From the NCBI RefSeq assembly GCF_905373215.1, contig NZ_CAJPRT010000024.1, positions 1-24,024 on the forward strand: a stretch of 24,024 nucleotides of DNA, written 5' to 3'. The first letter of the stretch is position 1, and each line of letters opens with the position of its first letter. The notes beneath the pieces were generated by a model, which worked only from the letters and a program-made list of their open reading frames with translations, did not search any database and had not been told where the DNA came from. This DNA comes from an uncultured Campylobacter sp. Lineage in GTDB: Bacteria; Campylobacterota; Campylobacteria; Campylobacterales; Campylobacteraceae. Positions 1 through 7,364 of this stretch are shown piece after piece. A program made the position numbers and the translations under genes.

Positions 1-1136
1 GCGTCGTCCTTGATCTTGGCGGCGAGGTATAGGGGCGCCTTCGCGCGCGGATTTTTCGCCGCAAAATTAGCAAACGATGCCGATATGAGCCCGTTTATGT
101 AATCTTTGAAGCTGCCGTCGCCGTTTTTATCCAGGCTTAGCGCGTGGCCGCCCCCATCCTTTAAGCTTAGCGAGTTCAGATAAGCTGGGAATTGCGCTTT
201 TAGCTCGTCTGAAATTTTAATCTGCGCTGCGCTTAGTTTGCCGCTAATCGTTTTGCGCGCGGGCTTTGCGGCGCTTTGATCCGCGCCTTTTTTGGAATTT
301 TTTTCAGTGCCGCTAGAATTTTCGCCGCGCTCGTTAAATCCCGCCGCATCAAAGCCGCTAAAATCCATCTTTTCATATTCGCTCTGCGCGCCGAACATCC
401 ACTCATACGCCGCGTCCGCGTGCTTTAGATTTGTGATCGGGCAGTATGCGGACGCCGCGTAAATTTTATCGTTAGCCTTCGCAGCGCCCAGCTCTTGCAG
501 ATACGGCTCGTACGCGGCCTCGTCCCCGCTCGCGCCTAAAAGCGCTGAGAGCGCTCCGCCTGCGCTCGTGCCGTTTGAGATGATCTTGTTCGCGTCCCCG
601 GGCATCGCCGCATCGTTAAATTTCAGATACCGCACGGCTGCCTTTAGATCGACGATCGCCGCAGGCGCCTTGCCGATATAATCGCCGTTTGCGTCCTTTA
701 GCGTGCGTCCGCGCGCTGCGGGAGCGGCTACGACGTAACCGCGCGAAAGCGCCGTAGCGATCGCGTTTGGTTTGCCGCTTTCGTCTATTTTGACCTCGCC
801 CGCTTCGCCGGGCATGTAGCCGCCCACGCCGTTTGGTAAAAATATCGGCGCGCTCGCGGCGTCAAATTTGCCGCTCTTGCCGCCATCAAAATATTGCTGC
901 GGGATGAAGATATTCATGCTCTGATAGTGCGCGCTTACGGGTTTTGCGACGTAGATTATGTTTTTGTAGGCGCGAAATTTTATCTTTTTGCCGCCTACGA
1001 TCACACTTTCTTGCGTAAAATTTGCGGCGTTAAATTTCAGATCTATTTGCGCGCTCTGCGTCGCCGCAACCTCGGCGTTTAGGCTTAGCGCGCCGCAAAA
1101 TATCGCAGCGCCTAAAGCAAAAAGTTTTTTACTCAT
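1..1136 (-). CDS. Tannase/esterase-like secreted alpha/beta hydrolase, C-terminus beyond the window edge
   Basis: The reading frame stays open from an ATG at 1136 down to position 3, giving at least 378 codons; the 3' end lies outside the window. The start follows a strong ribosome site (GAAAGGAG, about 1142-1149). Residues 1-21 look like a Sec signal peptide ending LSLNA, so the enzyme should act in the periplasm or outside. Near residue 190 the motif NGTSAGG has the G-x-S-x-G form of a hydrolase nucleophile elbow, and the flanking sequence resembles bacterial subtype B tannases (family assigned from memory). Those enzymes hydrolyse galloyl or related aromatic esters; the natural substrate here is unknown. 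The catalytic His/Asp region is off the edge. A polar, low-complexity stretch at about residues 262-300 interrupts the fold and shares the GENxxGTxKN pattern with the ABC ATPase tail at 2322-2530. It looks monocistronic. Another secreted serine hydrolase is possible. Confidence 0.72.
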   Translation of the reverse strand, partial: MSKKLFALGAAIFCGALSLNAEVAATQSAQIDLKFNAANFTQESVIVGGKKIKFRAYKNIIYVAKPVSAHYQSMNIFIPQQYFDGGKSGKFDAASAPIFLPNGVGGYMPGEAGEVKIDESGKPNAIATALSRGYVVAAPAARGRTLKDANGDYIGKAPAAIVDLKAAVRYLKFNDAAMPGDANKIISNGTSAGGALSALLGASGDEAAYEPYLQELGAAKANDKIYAASAYCPITNLKHADAAYEWMFGAQSEYEKMDFSGFDAAGFNERGENSSGTEKNSKKGADQSAAKPARKTISGKLSAAQIKISDELKAQFPAYLNSLSLKDGGGHALSLDKNGDGSFKDYINGLISASFANFAAKNPRAKAPLYLAAKIKDD

Positions 1137-1202
1137 TGGCATCTCCTTTCTATTTTGATGCCGTCACTTTTTAGCCATTTAAGCAGCTTAATGACAAAGC
1201 TA

Positions 1203-1208
1203 ATTTTA
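1203..1208 (-). promoter_or_regulatory. Candidate extended -10 promoter for the tannase-like gene
   Basis: On the minus strand the sequence reads TTTTGCTAAAAT, an extended -10 (TGC then TAAAAT) about 67 bases upstream of the ATG at 1136. The same TGN-TAAAAT form occurs upstream of ccsBA and creA. There is no clear -35 box, as is usual in Campylobacter. Assigned by eye only. Confidence 0.35.
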
Positions 1209-1366
1209 GCAAAATTAGGCGAATGCTTAAATCCGCTGCGCGCCTAAATTTTGAAATTTAAACGCAAAGGCATTTGCAAGTTGAAAGAAATTTTAAACTC
1301 GAAGTGTTATTTTAGTGGGCATTTGCGATCCGCCGCCGTAAATCCGGCTGCATTAAATTCCGCTCG

Positions 1367-1858
1367 TTAATTCATAAGCTTGAGCTGCGTTTCGAAGGCG
1401 GATTTAGGGTAGAGGCCGATGAGCTTTTTGACCGCTTTGCCGTTTTTATCGTAGATCACCGACGTGGGGGTGCCGAAAATGCCGCCTACGATGGTTTCAA
1501 AGTATTTTACGGAGTTTGCGCCGCTGACGCTTGGGAATTTTATCCCCTTTTCGCGAGCGACCGCGGCATCGGCTTCCAGACCTTTACCGTCGCCTAGAAT
1601 GCCGATAATCAGCGCGTCGCCGTTAGCTTGCAGCTCGTTTAGCGCGGGTACTTGGGCTTTGCACGCGCCGCAGCCGCTAGTATAGAAAAATAGCACGAAT
1701 GGCTTGTCGTTGCCCTCGATCTTTAGCGTGCGCTCGGAGGGGTCGAACTTGGAGGCAAGCGAGGTACCGTCGCTGCTTAGATGGTGCTTCCATCCGTCGC
1801 AGCCTGCGAGTAGCAGCGCGAACATGGCGGCGGCAATTTTTAAATTTAAAAATTTCAT
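1367..1858 (-). CDS. TlpA-like thioredoxin-fold lipoprotein
   Basis: A 163-residue protein. Residues 1-20 form a lipoprotein signal with a lipobox (LLAGC, acylated Cys20), so it should be membrane-anchored in the periplasm. The thioredoxin fold follows: strand LFFYTS, active site C-G-A-C at residues 63-66, and a probable cis-proline loop FGTPTS near residue 132. Proteins of this type reduce or isomerise disulphides of exported proteins, including apocytochromes. At the end of a P19 iron locus it is the counterpart of the thioredoxin-like proteins Cj1664/Cj1665, of which C. jejuni has two and this locus one. It lies 463 bp downstream of the ABC ATPase gene, far looser than the genes above it. 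The nearest AAGGA ribosome site is about 15 bases from the ATG, which is weak spacing. A truncated copy is present at 22799-22993. Confidence 0.85.
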   Translation of the reverse strand: MKFLNLKIAAAMFALLLAGCDGWKHHLSSDGTSLASKFDPSERTLKIEGNDKPFVLFFYTSGCGACKAQVPALNELQANGDALIIGILGDGKGLEADAAVAREKGIKFPSVSGANSVKYFETIVGGIFGTPTSVIYDKNGKAVKKLIGLYPKSAFETQLKLMN

Positions 1859-1953
1859 AATCTGAAATCCGTCCTTAAATCTGCTTTAAAACTGCTAAAT
1901 TCGTTTTTAAATTTGCGTTTGAAATTTTAAAATTTACGGCGCGATGCCTGCCG

Positions 1954-2097
1954 GAGTTTATATCGCGATCTGCATTAGAATTTATGCCGTGACACATGCC
2001 GCGATCCGTGCTAGAATTTATATCGCGGTATGCGTTGAAATTTATATCTCGATCTATGTTGAGGCGCATGTCGCGACTCGCGCCGTAATTTGCGCCC
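1954..2097. repeat. 12-bp tandem array, 12 units (copy A)
   Basis: Twelve consecutive 12-base units alternate between two forms, GAATTTATATCG-like and CGATCTGCGTTG-like, so the larger period is 24 bp. All twelve units keep exact 12-base phase. Read on the minus strand, the array gives an 8-residue repeat of the form NxxxDRDI inside a doubtful open frame. The matching array at 23089-23342 is longer and more decayed. Confidence 0.85.
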
Positions 2098-2204
2098 GTG
2101 GCGTTTCGGCTTCTAAAATTTAGGTTTTTAAAATTTCTACCCACTCCGCTTGGCGTCGCATCGGCGCTTGATCTTTCGAGGCAAACGGCTTCGGCGGGAC
2201 GTGC

Positions 2205-2250
2205 GCAGCAAAGAGCCGCACCTGCTCGCACGAGCTTTGTGCGGATCCAA
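2205..2250. other. Paired hairpins in repeat copy A
   Basis: GTGCG and CGCAC flank an 11-base loop, followed directly by a GCTCG/CGAGC inverted repeat. In copy B (near 23461-23494) the first stem is GCGCG/CGCGC: a T-A pair has become C-G with pairing kept. The second palindrome is also kept. This supports a selected structure, though it rests on a single covarying pair. Confidence 0.5.
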
Positions 2251-2321
2251 AAAGAGCGCGAGCGGGCGGTGAAATTTTTAAATTTTAACGCAGCTTTATT
2301 TTTCATCATGCGAGCTAAATT

Positions 2322-2530
2322 TTACGCACCATCATTTTGCGCGCTAGAATTTTTGGTACCTTGATTTTCGCCGCTTAAATTTTTAGCACCCTGATCTTCG
2401 CCGCCGGAATTTTGCGAAGCGGGGTTTTGCTCGCTTGTAACTTCGCCACCAGAGCTTTGTGAAGCGCTTTGGCTTAAATCGCGATCTGAATTTTCATCCT
2501 GCGAGCCGAGATTGTGCTTCATCGTACTTT
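2322..2530 (-). repeat. 15-bp-period repeat encoding the ABC ATPase tail
   Basis: From about 2326 to 2470 the plus strand divides into 15-base units of the form GCCGGAATTTTGCGA, many of them diverged. On the minus strand each unit gives five residues: TSEQN, PASQN, SGGED, QGAKN, LSGEN, QGTKN, SSAQN. The stop codon falls within the final unit. The same period appears at 15370-15545 and 23590-23694. Confidence 0.8.
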
Positions 2531-3191
2531 GATCCAAAAGTTCTATTCGATCGAGCTTGCCGTGTCTTAGGCGCACCACTTTGTCGGCAAATTTGCCGAG
2601 CTCTTCGTTGTGCGTGACCAAAAGCAGCGTCTTGCCCTCGCTGCGAAGCGTCTGAAAGAGCTGCAAAACCACGCGCTCGTTGGCCTCGTCGAGGTTGCCC
2701 GTAGGCTCATCCGCGATGATGATGTCGGGGTCATTGATGAGTGCGCGCGCGATGCAGACGCGCTGCTGCTCGCCGCCGCTAAGCTCGCTAGGGCGGTGCG
2801 TGATGCGGTGCCCGAGCCCTACTTTCTCAAGTGCTGCCTTGGCGCTGTCTTCATCCACGCAGCTGTGGTAGTATTGATTTAGCATGACGTTTTCGACGGC
2901 CGTTAGATAGGGGATTAGGTGAAATTGCTGAAATACGAGGCCGATCTTTTTGCGGCGAAATTCTAAAATTTGCTCGTCGTTTAGCGCGCTCGCGTCGGCT
3001 CCGCCTAGGATATATCTGCCCGCGGTGGGGGTGTCCATCAGGCTTAGGATATTTACGAGCGTGCTCTTGCCGCTGCCGCTTGGCCCCATTATGCTGACCC
3101 ACTCGCCGCTTAAAACGTCGAAGCTGATATTATCGAGAGCCTTAACCTCGCCGAAGTATTTGCAGATGCCTTCAAATTTTAAAATTTCCAT
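2322..3191 (-). CDS. ABC transporter ATP-binding protein, LolD/MacB type, with repeat tail (Cj1663-like)
   Basis: A 289-residue cytoplasmic ATPase with all ABC motifs: Walker A GPSGSGKST at 36-44, Q-loop near 88, signature LSGGEQQ at 137-143, Walker B DIIIADE at 156-162, D-loop NLD and switch His194. This subfamily pairs with FtsX/MacB-type permeases and drives periplasmic conformational work or export, not classical import. The two permeases encoded directly upstream (gap of one base) are the partners. The ATPase proper ends near residue 220. Residues 222-289 are a hydrophilic tail made largely of pentapeptides ending in QN, KN or EN. I take this as a lineage-specific addition, because family members are usually about 220 residues long. 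The substrate of the P19-locus ABC complex is not established. Confidence 0.9.
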   Translation of the reverse strand: MEILKFEGICKYFGEVKALDNISFDVLSGEWVSIMGPSGSGKSTLVNILSLMDTPTAGRYILGGADASALNDEQILEFRRKKIGLVFQQFHLIPYLTAVENVMLNQYYHSCVDEDSAKAALEKVGLGHRITHRPSELSGGEQQRVCIARALINDPDIIIADEPTGNLDEANERVVLQLFQTLRSEGKTLLLVTHNEELGKFADKVVRLRHGKLDRIELLDQSTMKHNLGSQDENSDRDLSQSASQSSGGEVTSEQNPASQNSGGEDQGAKNLSGENQGTKNSSAQNDGA

Positions 3192-3192
3192 G

Positions 3193-4326
3193 TTATTCCC
3201 TTAATAGATTCGCTAAATTCGGATTCAGCGCCTTTTTGATCGGATAGTAGCTTGCCGCGAGCGCAAAAATCAGGCTCAGCGCGACCGCCGCAAAGAGGCT
3301 GATTAGCCTAAAATCCACGCTGCTTGAAAATATCAGATGCCCGAGCAAGATCGCGAGCAGGTATCCCACGAATACTCCAGCTAGCGAGCCTGCGACGCAG
3401 ACGGTTAAAATTTCGCTCAGGATTAAGTGGAGTAAATTTTGCTTGCTCGCGCCGATTGCGCGGATGAGCGCGAACTCTTTGATGCGCGAAAGCAGGATCG
3501 AGCTAAGGCTCGTGTTGATGCAGACCGAGGTGATCAGAAGGATCGTAATGCCGATAAGAAGCATCAAAAGCTTGATTTTATTTAAGATGATGCCTTGAGT
3601 CTTGGATACCTTGCCGATCGGCGCGAAGCTCATCTGTGCGTCGCTTAGGCTCTTTGAAATTTCGCTAAGCTGCTTAAAATCGCCGCTTACGATCGCTTCG
3701 GCGTAATTTACCTGCGCAGGCTGATTTAAAATTTTTTGCGCTAGCGGCAGCGAGATTAGCAGCATGCCGTCCTCTTTCTGCCCGTCATAGACGATACCTT
3801 TTATCTTGACCTTGCTCGTTTCGTTTGAGCCGATCGGCGTGATCTCGATACTATCGCCGAGCTTCGCGCCCAAAAGTTTGGCGAGATCCTGCCCGATGAG
3901 CGCGTTTTTATCGTCGAAATCCACGCCTATAAACGAGCCCTCTTTAAGATCCAAAAACGGCATCGTATCGCGCAGAGAGGAGAAATTTACTCCCATGATG
4001 ATGCCTGAGTTGACGCCTAAATTTGCGCTGCCGAAAAGGTATTTATTCGCGCTTTTTAGAGCTGGAATTTTGGCAAATTTTGCATCGAGCGCCGCTTCGT
4101 CCATATGGGAATTTTCTAAATTTGCGGGGCTTACGATTAAATTTGCGCCGTAGCTGTTTAACTCGCTGGCGACCTTTTTATCGATGTCGGCGTAGATATT
4201 TACGAACGCAGCGCAAACTGCGCTGCCTAGCATGATCGCGATGAAAATCACGAAGCTGCGGATACCGCTGTTGATGATACTTTTAAAGATCGCGCCTCTG
4301 AAAAACGCTCCGTTATTTCCTACCAT
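3193..4326 (-). CDS. FtsX/MacB-like ABC permease (Cj1662-like)
   Basis: A 377-residue inner-membrane protein. One N-terminal helix lies at about residues 18-42, followed by a periplasmic domain of about 200 residues and three C-terminal helices from about residue 250. The end carries the FtsX-family pattern, including KEFALIRAIGAS in the cytoplasmic coupling loop. With the ATPase 1 bp downstream and the second permease upstream (14-bp overlap), it should form a heterodimeric type VII (MacB/LolCDE-like) transporter. In this architecture the periplasmic domains are moved by ATP hydrolysis. The role in iron acquisition is inferred from the locus alone. Start chosen at the ATG at 4326, which overlaps the end of the upstream gene. 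Confidence 0.87.
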   Translation of the reverse strand: MVGNNGAFFRGAIFKSIINSGIRSFVIFIAIMLGSAVCAAFVNIYADIDKKVASELNSYGANLIVSPANLENSHMDEAALDAKFAKIPALKSANKYLFGSANLGVNSGIIMGVNFSSLRDTMPFLDLKEGSFIGVDFDDKNALIGQDLAKLLGAKLGDSIEITPIGSNETSKVKIKGIVYDGQKEDGMLLISLPLAQKILNQPAQVNYAEAIVSGDFKQLSEISKSLSDAQMSFAPIGKVSKTQGIILNKIKLLMLLIGITILLITSVCINTSLSSILLSRIKEFALIRAIGASKQNLLHLILSEILTVCVAGSLAGVFVGYLLAILLGHLIFSSSVDFRLISLFAAVALSLIFALAASYYPIKKALNPNLANLLRE

Positions 4327-5557
4327 AAAGCACCTCCGCAGGCAGTAGCTTGATCACTCCGCGTAGCGGCAAGATCGAGCCGATAATGCAAATAAGAAGT
4401 CCAAAGACGATGCTAAGCGGAAAGACCATCAACGACACACCGATGAATGAGCCAAAAATTTGATACGCGATCGCCCAGCTAAGCACGTAGCCCACGACTG
4501 CACCCACGAGTGAGCTTGCTATGCAGATAACGAAAATTTCGGCGGCGAACTGGATATAGATCATAAAGTTGCTCGCTCCCAGCGCCTTAAGCAAGCCGAT
4601 CTCCTTTTTACGTTTGTAAATTTCGCTGCTTAGCAGGCTCGTGATGCAGATGCTTGAAATCAGCAGCGATAGAATGCTTACGACGCCCATTAAATTTTGA
4701 ATTTTTTTCGTGATGCCGCTTTGAGCTTCGCTGACGCTAAGCACCGCCTTAGCAGTTGCGTTTGGATACTCCTCGGTGATCTGATATGCGATGGAGCTAA
4801 CGTATGCTGAGCAGTACCAAGTGTCGTATTCTGTGGCGTCTAGATTATCGAGACTCCTTCTTGCCTTTACGGACAGATCGTCTTCTGGGATCGTCATGGC
4901 GCTAACTTCGGCCTTGGCGATGAGGCCCTCTTTGTGCGTTAGCTTTTGTACCAGCGATAAATTTGCGATCAGCTTTTTGGCTTCATCCTCCGCGCCGTGC
5001 AAAATCCCAACGACTTTAACCTCATAATCTCCAAGCTTAACCGTATCGCCGATCTTTAGCCCCAGCGCGTCGCCTGCGAGCACCTCATCCTCGGCGCCGT
5101 CTTTTACCCACTGCCCCTCTACACTCCAAAACGGATAGAGCGAGCGCACGCCCGATCTGAAATCAGGCTCGTCGCTAACGCCTACGTCCTTTTCAAAGTA
5201 GGTTCCCACGACGTCGTAATCTCCCGCGCGGGTAGTTAAAAAAGGCGCAAAGGCGGTGATATTGTTGCGCCAAAAAATTTCTTTGATCTTATGCAGCTCG
5301 CTCTCTTTTAAGAAATCGTCGTTCTTAAGCGGAGAGTATTCTCGCCCGCCGATCTCGATACTTAGGCTTTGCGAGCGCGGTAGCACGACGATATTCGAGC
5401 CGTAGCTGCGTAGCTCCTTAGCGACCTCATCGCCGATTTTTAGCGTGATATTTAGCATACAAGCGATCAGCGAGACCGATAAAAATATGGTCAAAAACGC
5501 TAGAATTTTGCTATCCCTGGAGTTTAAAATGGAGGATTTGATGATGCGTAAAAACAT
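4313..5557 (-). CDS. FtsX/MacB-like ABC permease (Cj1661-like)
   Basis: A 414-residue inner-membrane protein with the same plan as its neighbour: an N-terminal helix at about residues 20-42, a large periplasmic domain containing a MacB-like core, and three C-terminal helices from about residue 290. The coupling loop reads KKEIGLLKALGAS, a hallmark of FtsX-like permeases. Its ATG shares one base with the stop of the DUF2318 gene (TAATG), and its own end overlaps the next permease by 14 bp, so the genes are translationally coupled. Two different permeases plus one ATPase imply a heterodimeric transporter. No catalytic residues are expected. Confidence 0.87.
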   Translation of the reverse strand: MFLRIIKSSILNSRDSKILAFLTIFLSVSLIACMLNITLKIGDEVAKELRSYGSNIVVLPRSQSLSIEIGGREYSPLKNDDFLKESELHKIKEIFWRNNITAFAPFLTTRAGDYDVVGTYFEKDVGVSDEPDFRSGVRSLYPFWSVEGQWVKDGAEDEVLAGDALGLKIGDTVKLGDYEVKVVGILHGAEDEAKKLIANLSLVQKLTHKEGLIAKAEVSAMTIPEDDLSVKARRSLDNLDATEYDTWYCSAYVSSIAYQITEEYPNATAKAVLSVSEAQSGITKKIQNLMGVVSILSLLISSICITSLLSSEIYKRKKEIGLLKALGASNFMIYIQFAAEIFVICIASSLVGAVVGYVLSWAIAYQIFGSFIGVSLMVFPLSIVFGLLICIIGSILPLRGVIKLLPAEVLYGRK

Positions 5558-6975
5558 TATTTAAGCTCCTTTAGCGTGCCGTTTTCATCTACATAGCGCT
5601 CGGGGTGCGCGGTGAAGGCGTTTGCATTCGCTTCGCTTTCGAAAAAGTAGGTGCGTCCGTAGTAAAGATAGCTAAATTTAGAGGTGTTTAAAATTTCTTT
5701 TCTACTGACCGGATCGATTACCTTTTTATCCACGATCTCCGAGAAATAGGACGCGCCGTCCTCAATCGTCTTAAGCGCGATGACGATATTTTGCCCCTCT
5801 AGCTTATAATCCAGCGGAATCGGATTGCAGCCGCCAAGCTTGCCGACGCTCGGCAAAAATATCCGCACGTTGCAAGCGATGCAGATGAGCTCGTCGCCTT
5901 TTTTGATGTAGCCCATATCGCCGCAGATCGAGCACGCGTCAAAAACCGCGACCGGGGCAAATTTGTCCGTGAAGCGGTTTAGTAGAAAAAACCTGACCTT
6001 ATGCCCGTCGTCGGTAACGTAGGCAAAGCGGTGCAGCTTGCCATCTTTCACAATGTTTGCATCGATTATGAATTCCGCGCCTTGCGGCTCGATGATCTTA
6101 GGCTCATCGATCGTAGGCGGTTTTGAGGCGACCAAAATATAATAAAGCCCCAAAAAGCTGATTAAAACCCCAAGCGACAAGATCAGGCTAAAATCTCTAA
6201 AAATGGCAAATCTACCCGCTTTAACCTCTCTAAATTTTATAATGTCCACTTCTCGAGGCACACGCCTTGGCGCACGAAATGCCGTAAGCAACGCAATTAG
6301 CGTAGCTATAAGGCAAAGAGCTAGCGTCAGATAGGAGTTGTTGTAGTGGATGATTTTGGCGATGACGCTTAGAAACTCTGACGAGCCGATCGCGTTTGAA
6401 AGCCCTTCAAAACCCTTCGCAGCTAGCGCTTTCGGCGCATCCGCTTGGCGCAGATCAAGACCCAAAAAGCCGATTTTAGCGATAAAGGCAAACACCCATG
6501 CAAGAGCGAACGACGCTAGCTTTGCGCCTTTGCTCGCGCGCGCTAGAGCTGAGCGATAAATAAAATAGAATAAAATGAGCGCCAGCGCACCTAAAACCGC
6601 CATAAAGAGGTTGGTTAGGCTGAAGCTGTCCAGTAGCTCGCCGGAGAAAATTTTAAAATTCATCCCTATGAAGCGGTATTCAAATCCATACGCGCAGCCA
6701 AGAGCAAAAATAATCGCGGCTGTTAGGTAGAAGCGTTTAAGCTTAAATGCGAGCAGCAGCGCTAACAGCGCCAAGAGCGCGAGCGCGTCAAATATAATCT
6801 TGCCTGTATCGGCGTTTGCCGAGCGCGCAAATGCGCTAAAGCACAGCGCCCCGAATGCGGCTCCCAAAAGCGCGGGCAAAAACGATGCGCTGATAAAGCG
6901 CCTTCCGCCCAGATACGCGCTTAAAAATGCAAGCGGAAACAGAGCCAAGCTAACGTGATAAAAAAATATCGTCAT
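5557..6975 (-). CDS. DUF2318 Fe-S membrane protein with a YHS-like C-terminus (Cj1660-like)
   Basis: A 472-residue protein. Eight or more hydrophobic helices fill residues 1 to about 290. The periplasmic C-terminal part holds Cys348-x-x-Cys351, Cys365-x-x-Cys368 and Cys383, the paired-cysteine pattern expected of DUF2318 proteins that are predicted to bind an Fe-S or metal centre. After this, residues about 418-465 resemble a YHS domain (DPVSRKEI, then YYGRTYFFES, then FTAHPERY), but the cysteines normal for YHS are replaced. In P19/FetMP-type loci such a protein is thought to supply electrons or handle iron at the membrane; that role is inferred from context. It starts the tight downstream block (1-bp overlap with the next gene), yet sits 389 bp after p19. 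Confidence 0.85.
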   Translation of the reverse strand: MTIFFYHVSLALFPLAFLSAYLGGRRFISASFLPALLGAAFGALCFSAFARSANADTGKIIFDALALLALLALLLAFKLKRFYLTAAIIFALGCAYGFEYRFIGMNFKIFSGELLDSFSLTNLFMAVLGALALILFYFIYRSALARASKGAKLASFALAWVFAFIAKIGFLGLDLRQADAPKALAAKGFEGLSNAIGSSEFLSVIAKIIHYNNSYLTLALCLIATLIALLTAFRAPRRVPREVDIIKFREVKAGRFAIFRDFSLILSLGVLISFLGLYYILVASKPPTIDEPKIIEPQGAEFIIDANIVKDGKLHRFAYVTDDGHKVRFFLLNRFTDKFAPVAVFDACSICGDMGYIKKGDELICIACNVRIFLPSVGKLGGCNPIPLDYKLEGQNIVIALKTIEDGASYFSEIVDKKVIDPVSRKEILNTSKFSYLYYGRTYFFESEANANAFTAHPERYVDENGTLKELK

Positions 6976-7327
6976 TAAAAATCCTCATCGAGCCTAATGC
7001 GCGTAAATCGCCTATAATTGCTTAAATTTTAAAATTTTAAAACCTACGCCATTTTGTAAATTTTAAAATTTCAAATCCGCTTGCAAAAAATTTGCAGCGT
7101 CAAGAGCCGCCCGCAAAGAAAAATTTCGCCTCGCTATTGCTTTGGTTTTATCTCGTCCTTGCGGTGCGCTAAATTTTAAAATTTTGCCGCAGCTAAAAAG
7201 ATTCGTAAGCTTAAACGCATTAAAGCAAAAACGATGCGCTTTGGCTGCGGCGTAGCGCCTAAATTTAAACGGGCTAAATTTAACCGCCTTAAATTTAAAG
7301 AGCGCGGTTAGAATCCAACACCCTTAA
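6976..7327. other. Gap between p19 and the DUF2318 gene
   Basis: No convincing coding potential on either strand. It contains three copies of the palindrome AAATTTTAAAATTT (7024-7037, 7058-7071, 7171-7184) and several shorter AAATTTAAA relatives. No clear promoter for the downstream genes was found. Confidence 0.6.
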
Positions 7328-7354
7328 GCTCCGCCGAAACCGACTCGGCGGAGC
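7328..7354 (-). terminator. Hairpin just after p19
   Basis: GCTCCGCCGA and TCGGCGGAGC form a perfect 10-bp stem with a 7-base loop, 10 bases beyond the p19 stop. The following bases (TTAAGGGTGTT on the minus strand) are not a strong U-tract. It may therefore be a weak terminator or an mRNA-stabilising hairpin that gives p19 more transcript than the downstream genes. Confidence 0.65.
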
Positions 7355-7364
7355 CATCTATGAT

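Larger units (their letters stand above)
1682..2425 (-). repeat. Long direct repeat, copy A (intact genes at both ends)
   Basis: This segment spans the 3' tail of the ABC ATPase gene, the gap after it and the first 60 or so codons of tlpA. It aligns collinearly with 22814-23690. Positions 1826-1950 are identical to 22961-23085 (125 bp). The remainder differs by substitutions, small indels and different lengths of a 12-bp tandem array. Both copies lie in the same orientation, about 21 kb apart. An open frame of 144 codons (1875-2309, minus) runs through the middle, but in copy B it is broken by indels and ends early. I therefore treat it as repeat DNA, not a gene. Confidence 0.9.

Noticed and set aside
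1875..2309. 144-codon minus-strand frame after the ABC ATPase gene
   Set aside because: Lies wholly within repeat DNA, is composed of a 12-bp tandem array plus hairpin sequence, and is broken by indels in the second copy. There is no clear ribosome site or family.
2098..2364. 88-codon plus-strand frame overlapping the repeat and the ABC ATPase tail
   Set aside because: It is antisense to the repeat and the ATPase 3' end, with no protein-like features.
1682..2425. Insertion sequence or integron-type element
   Set aside because: No transposase, terminal inverted repeats or target-site duplication; copy ends lie inside genes.
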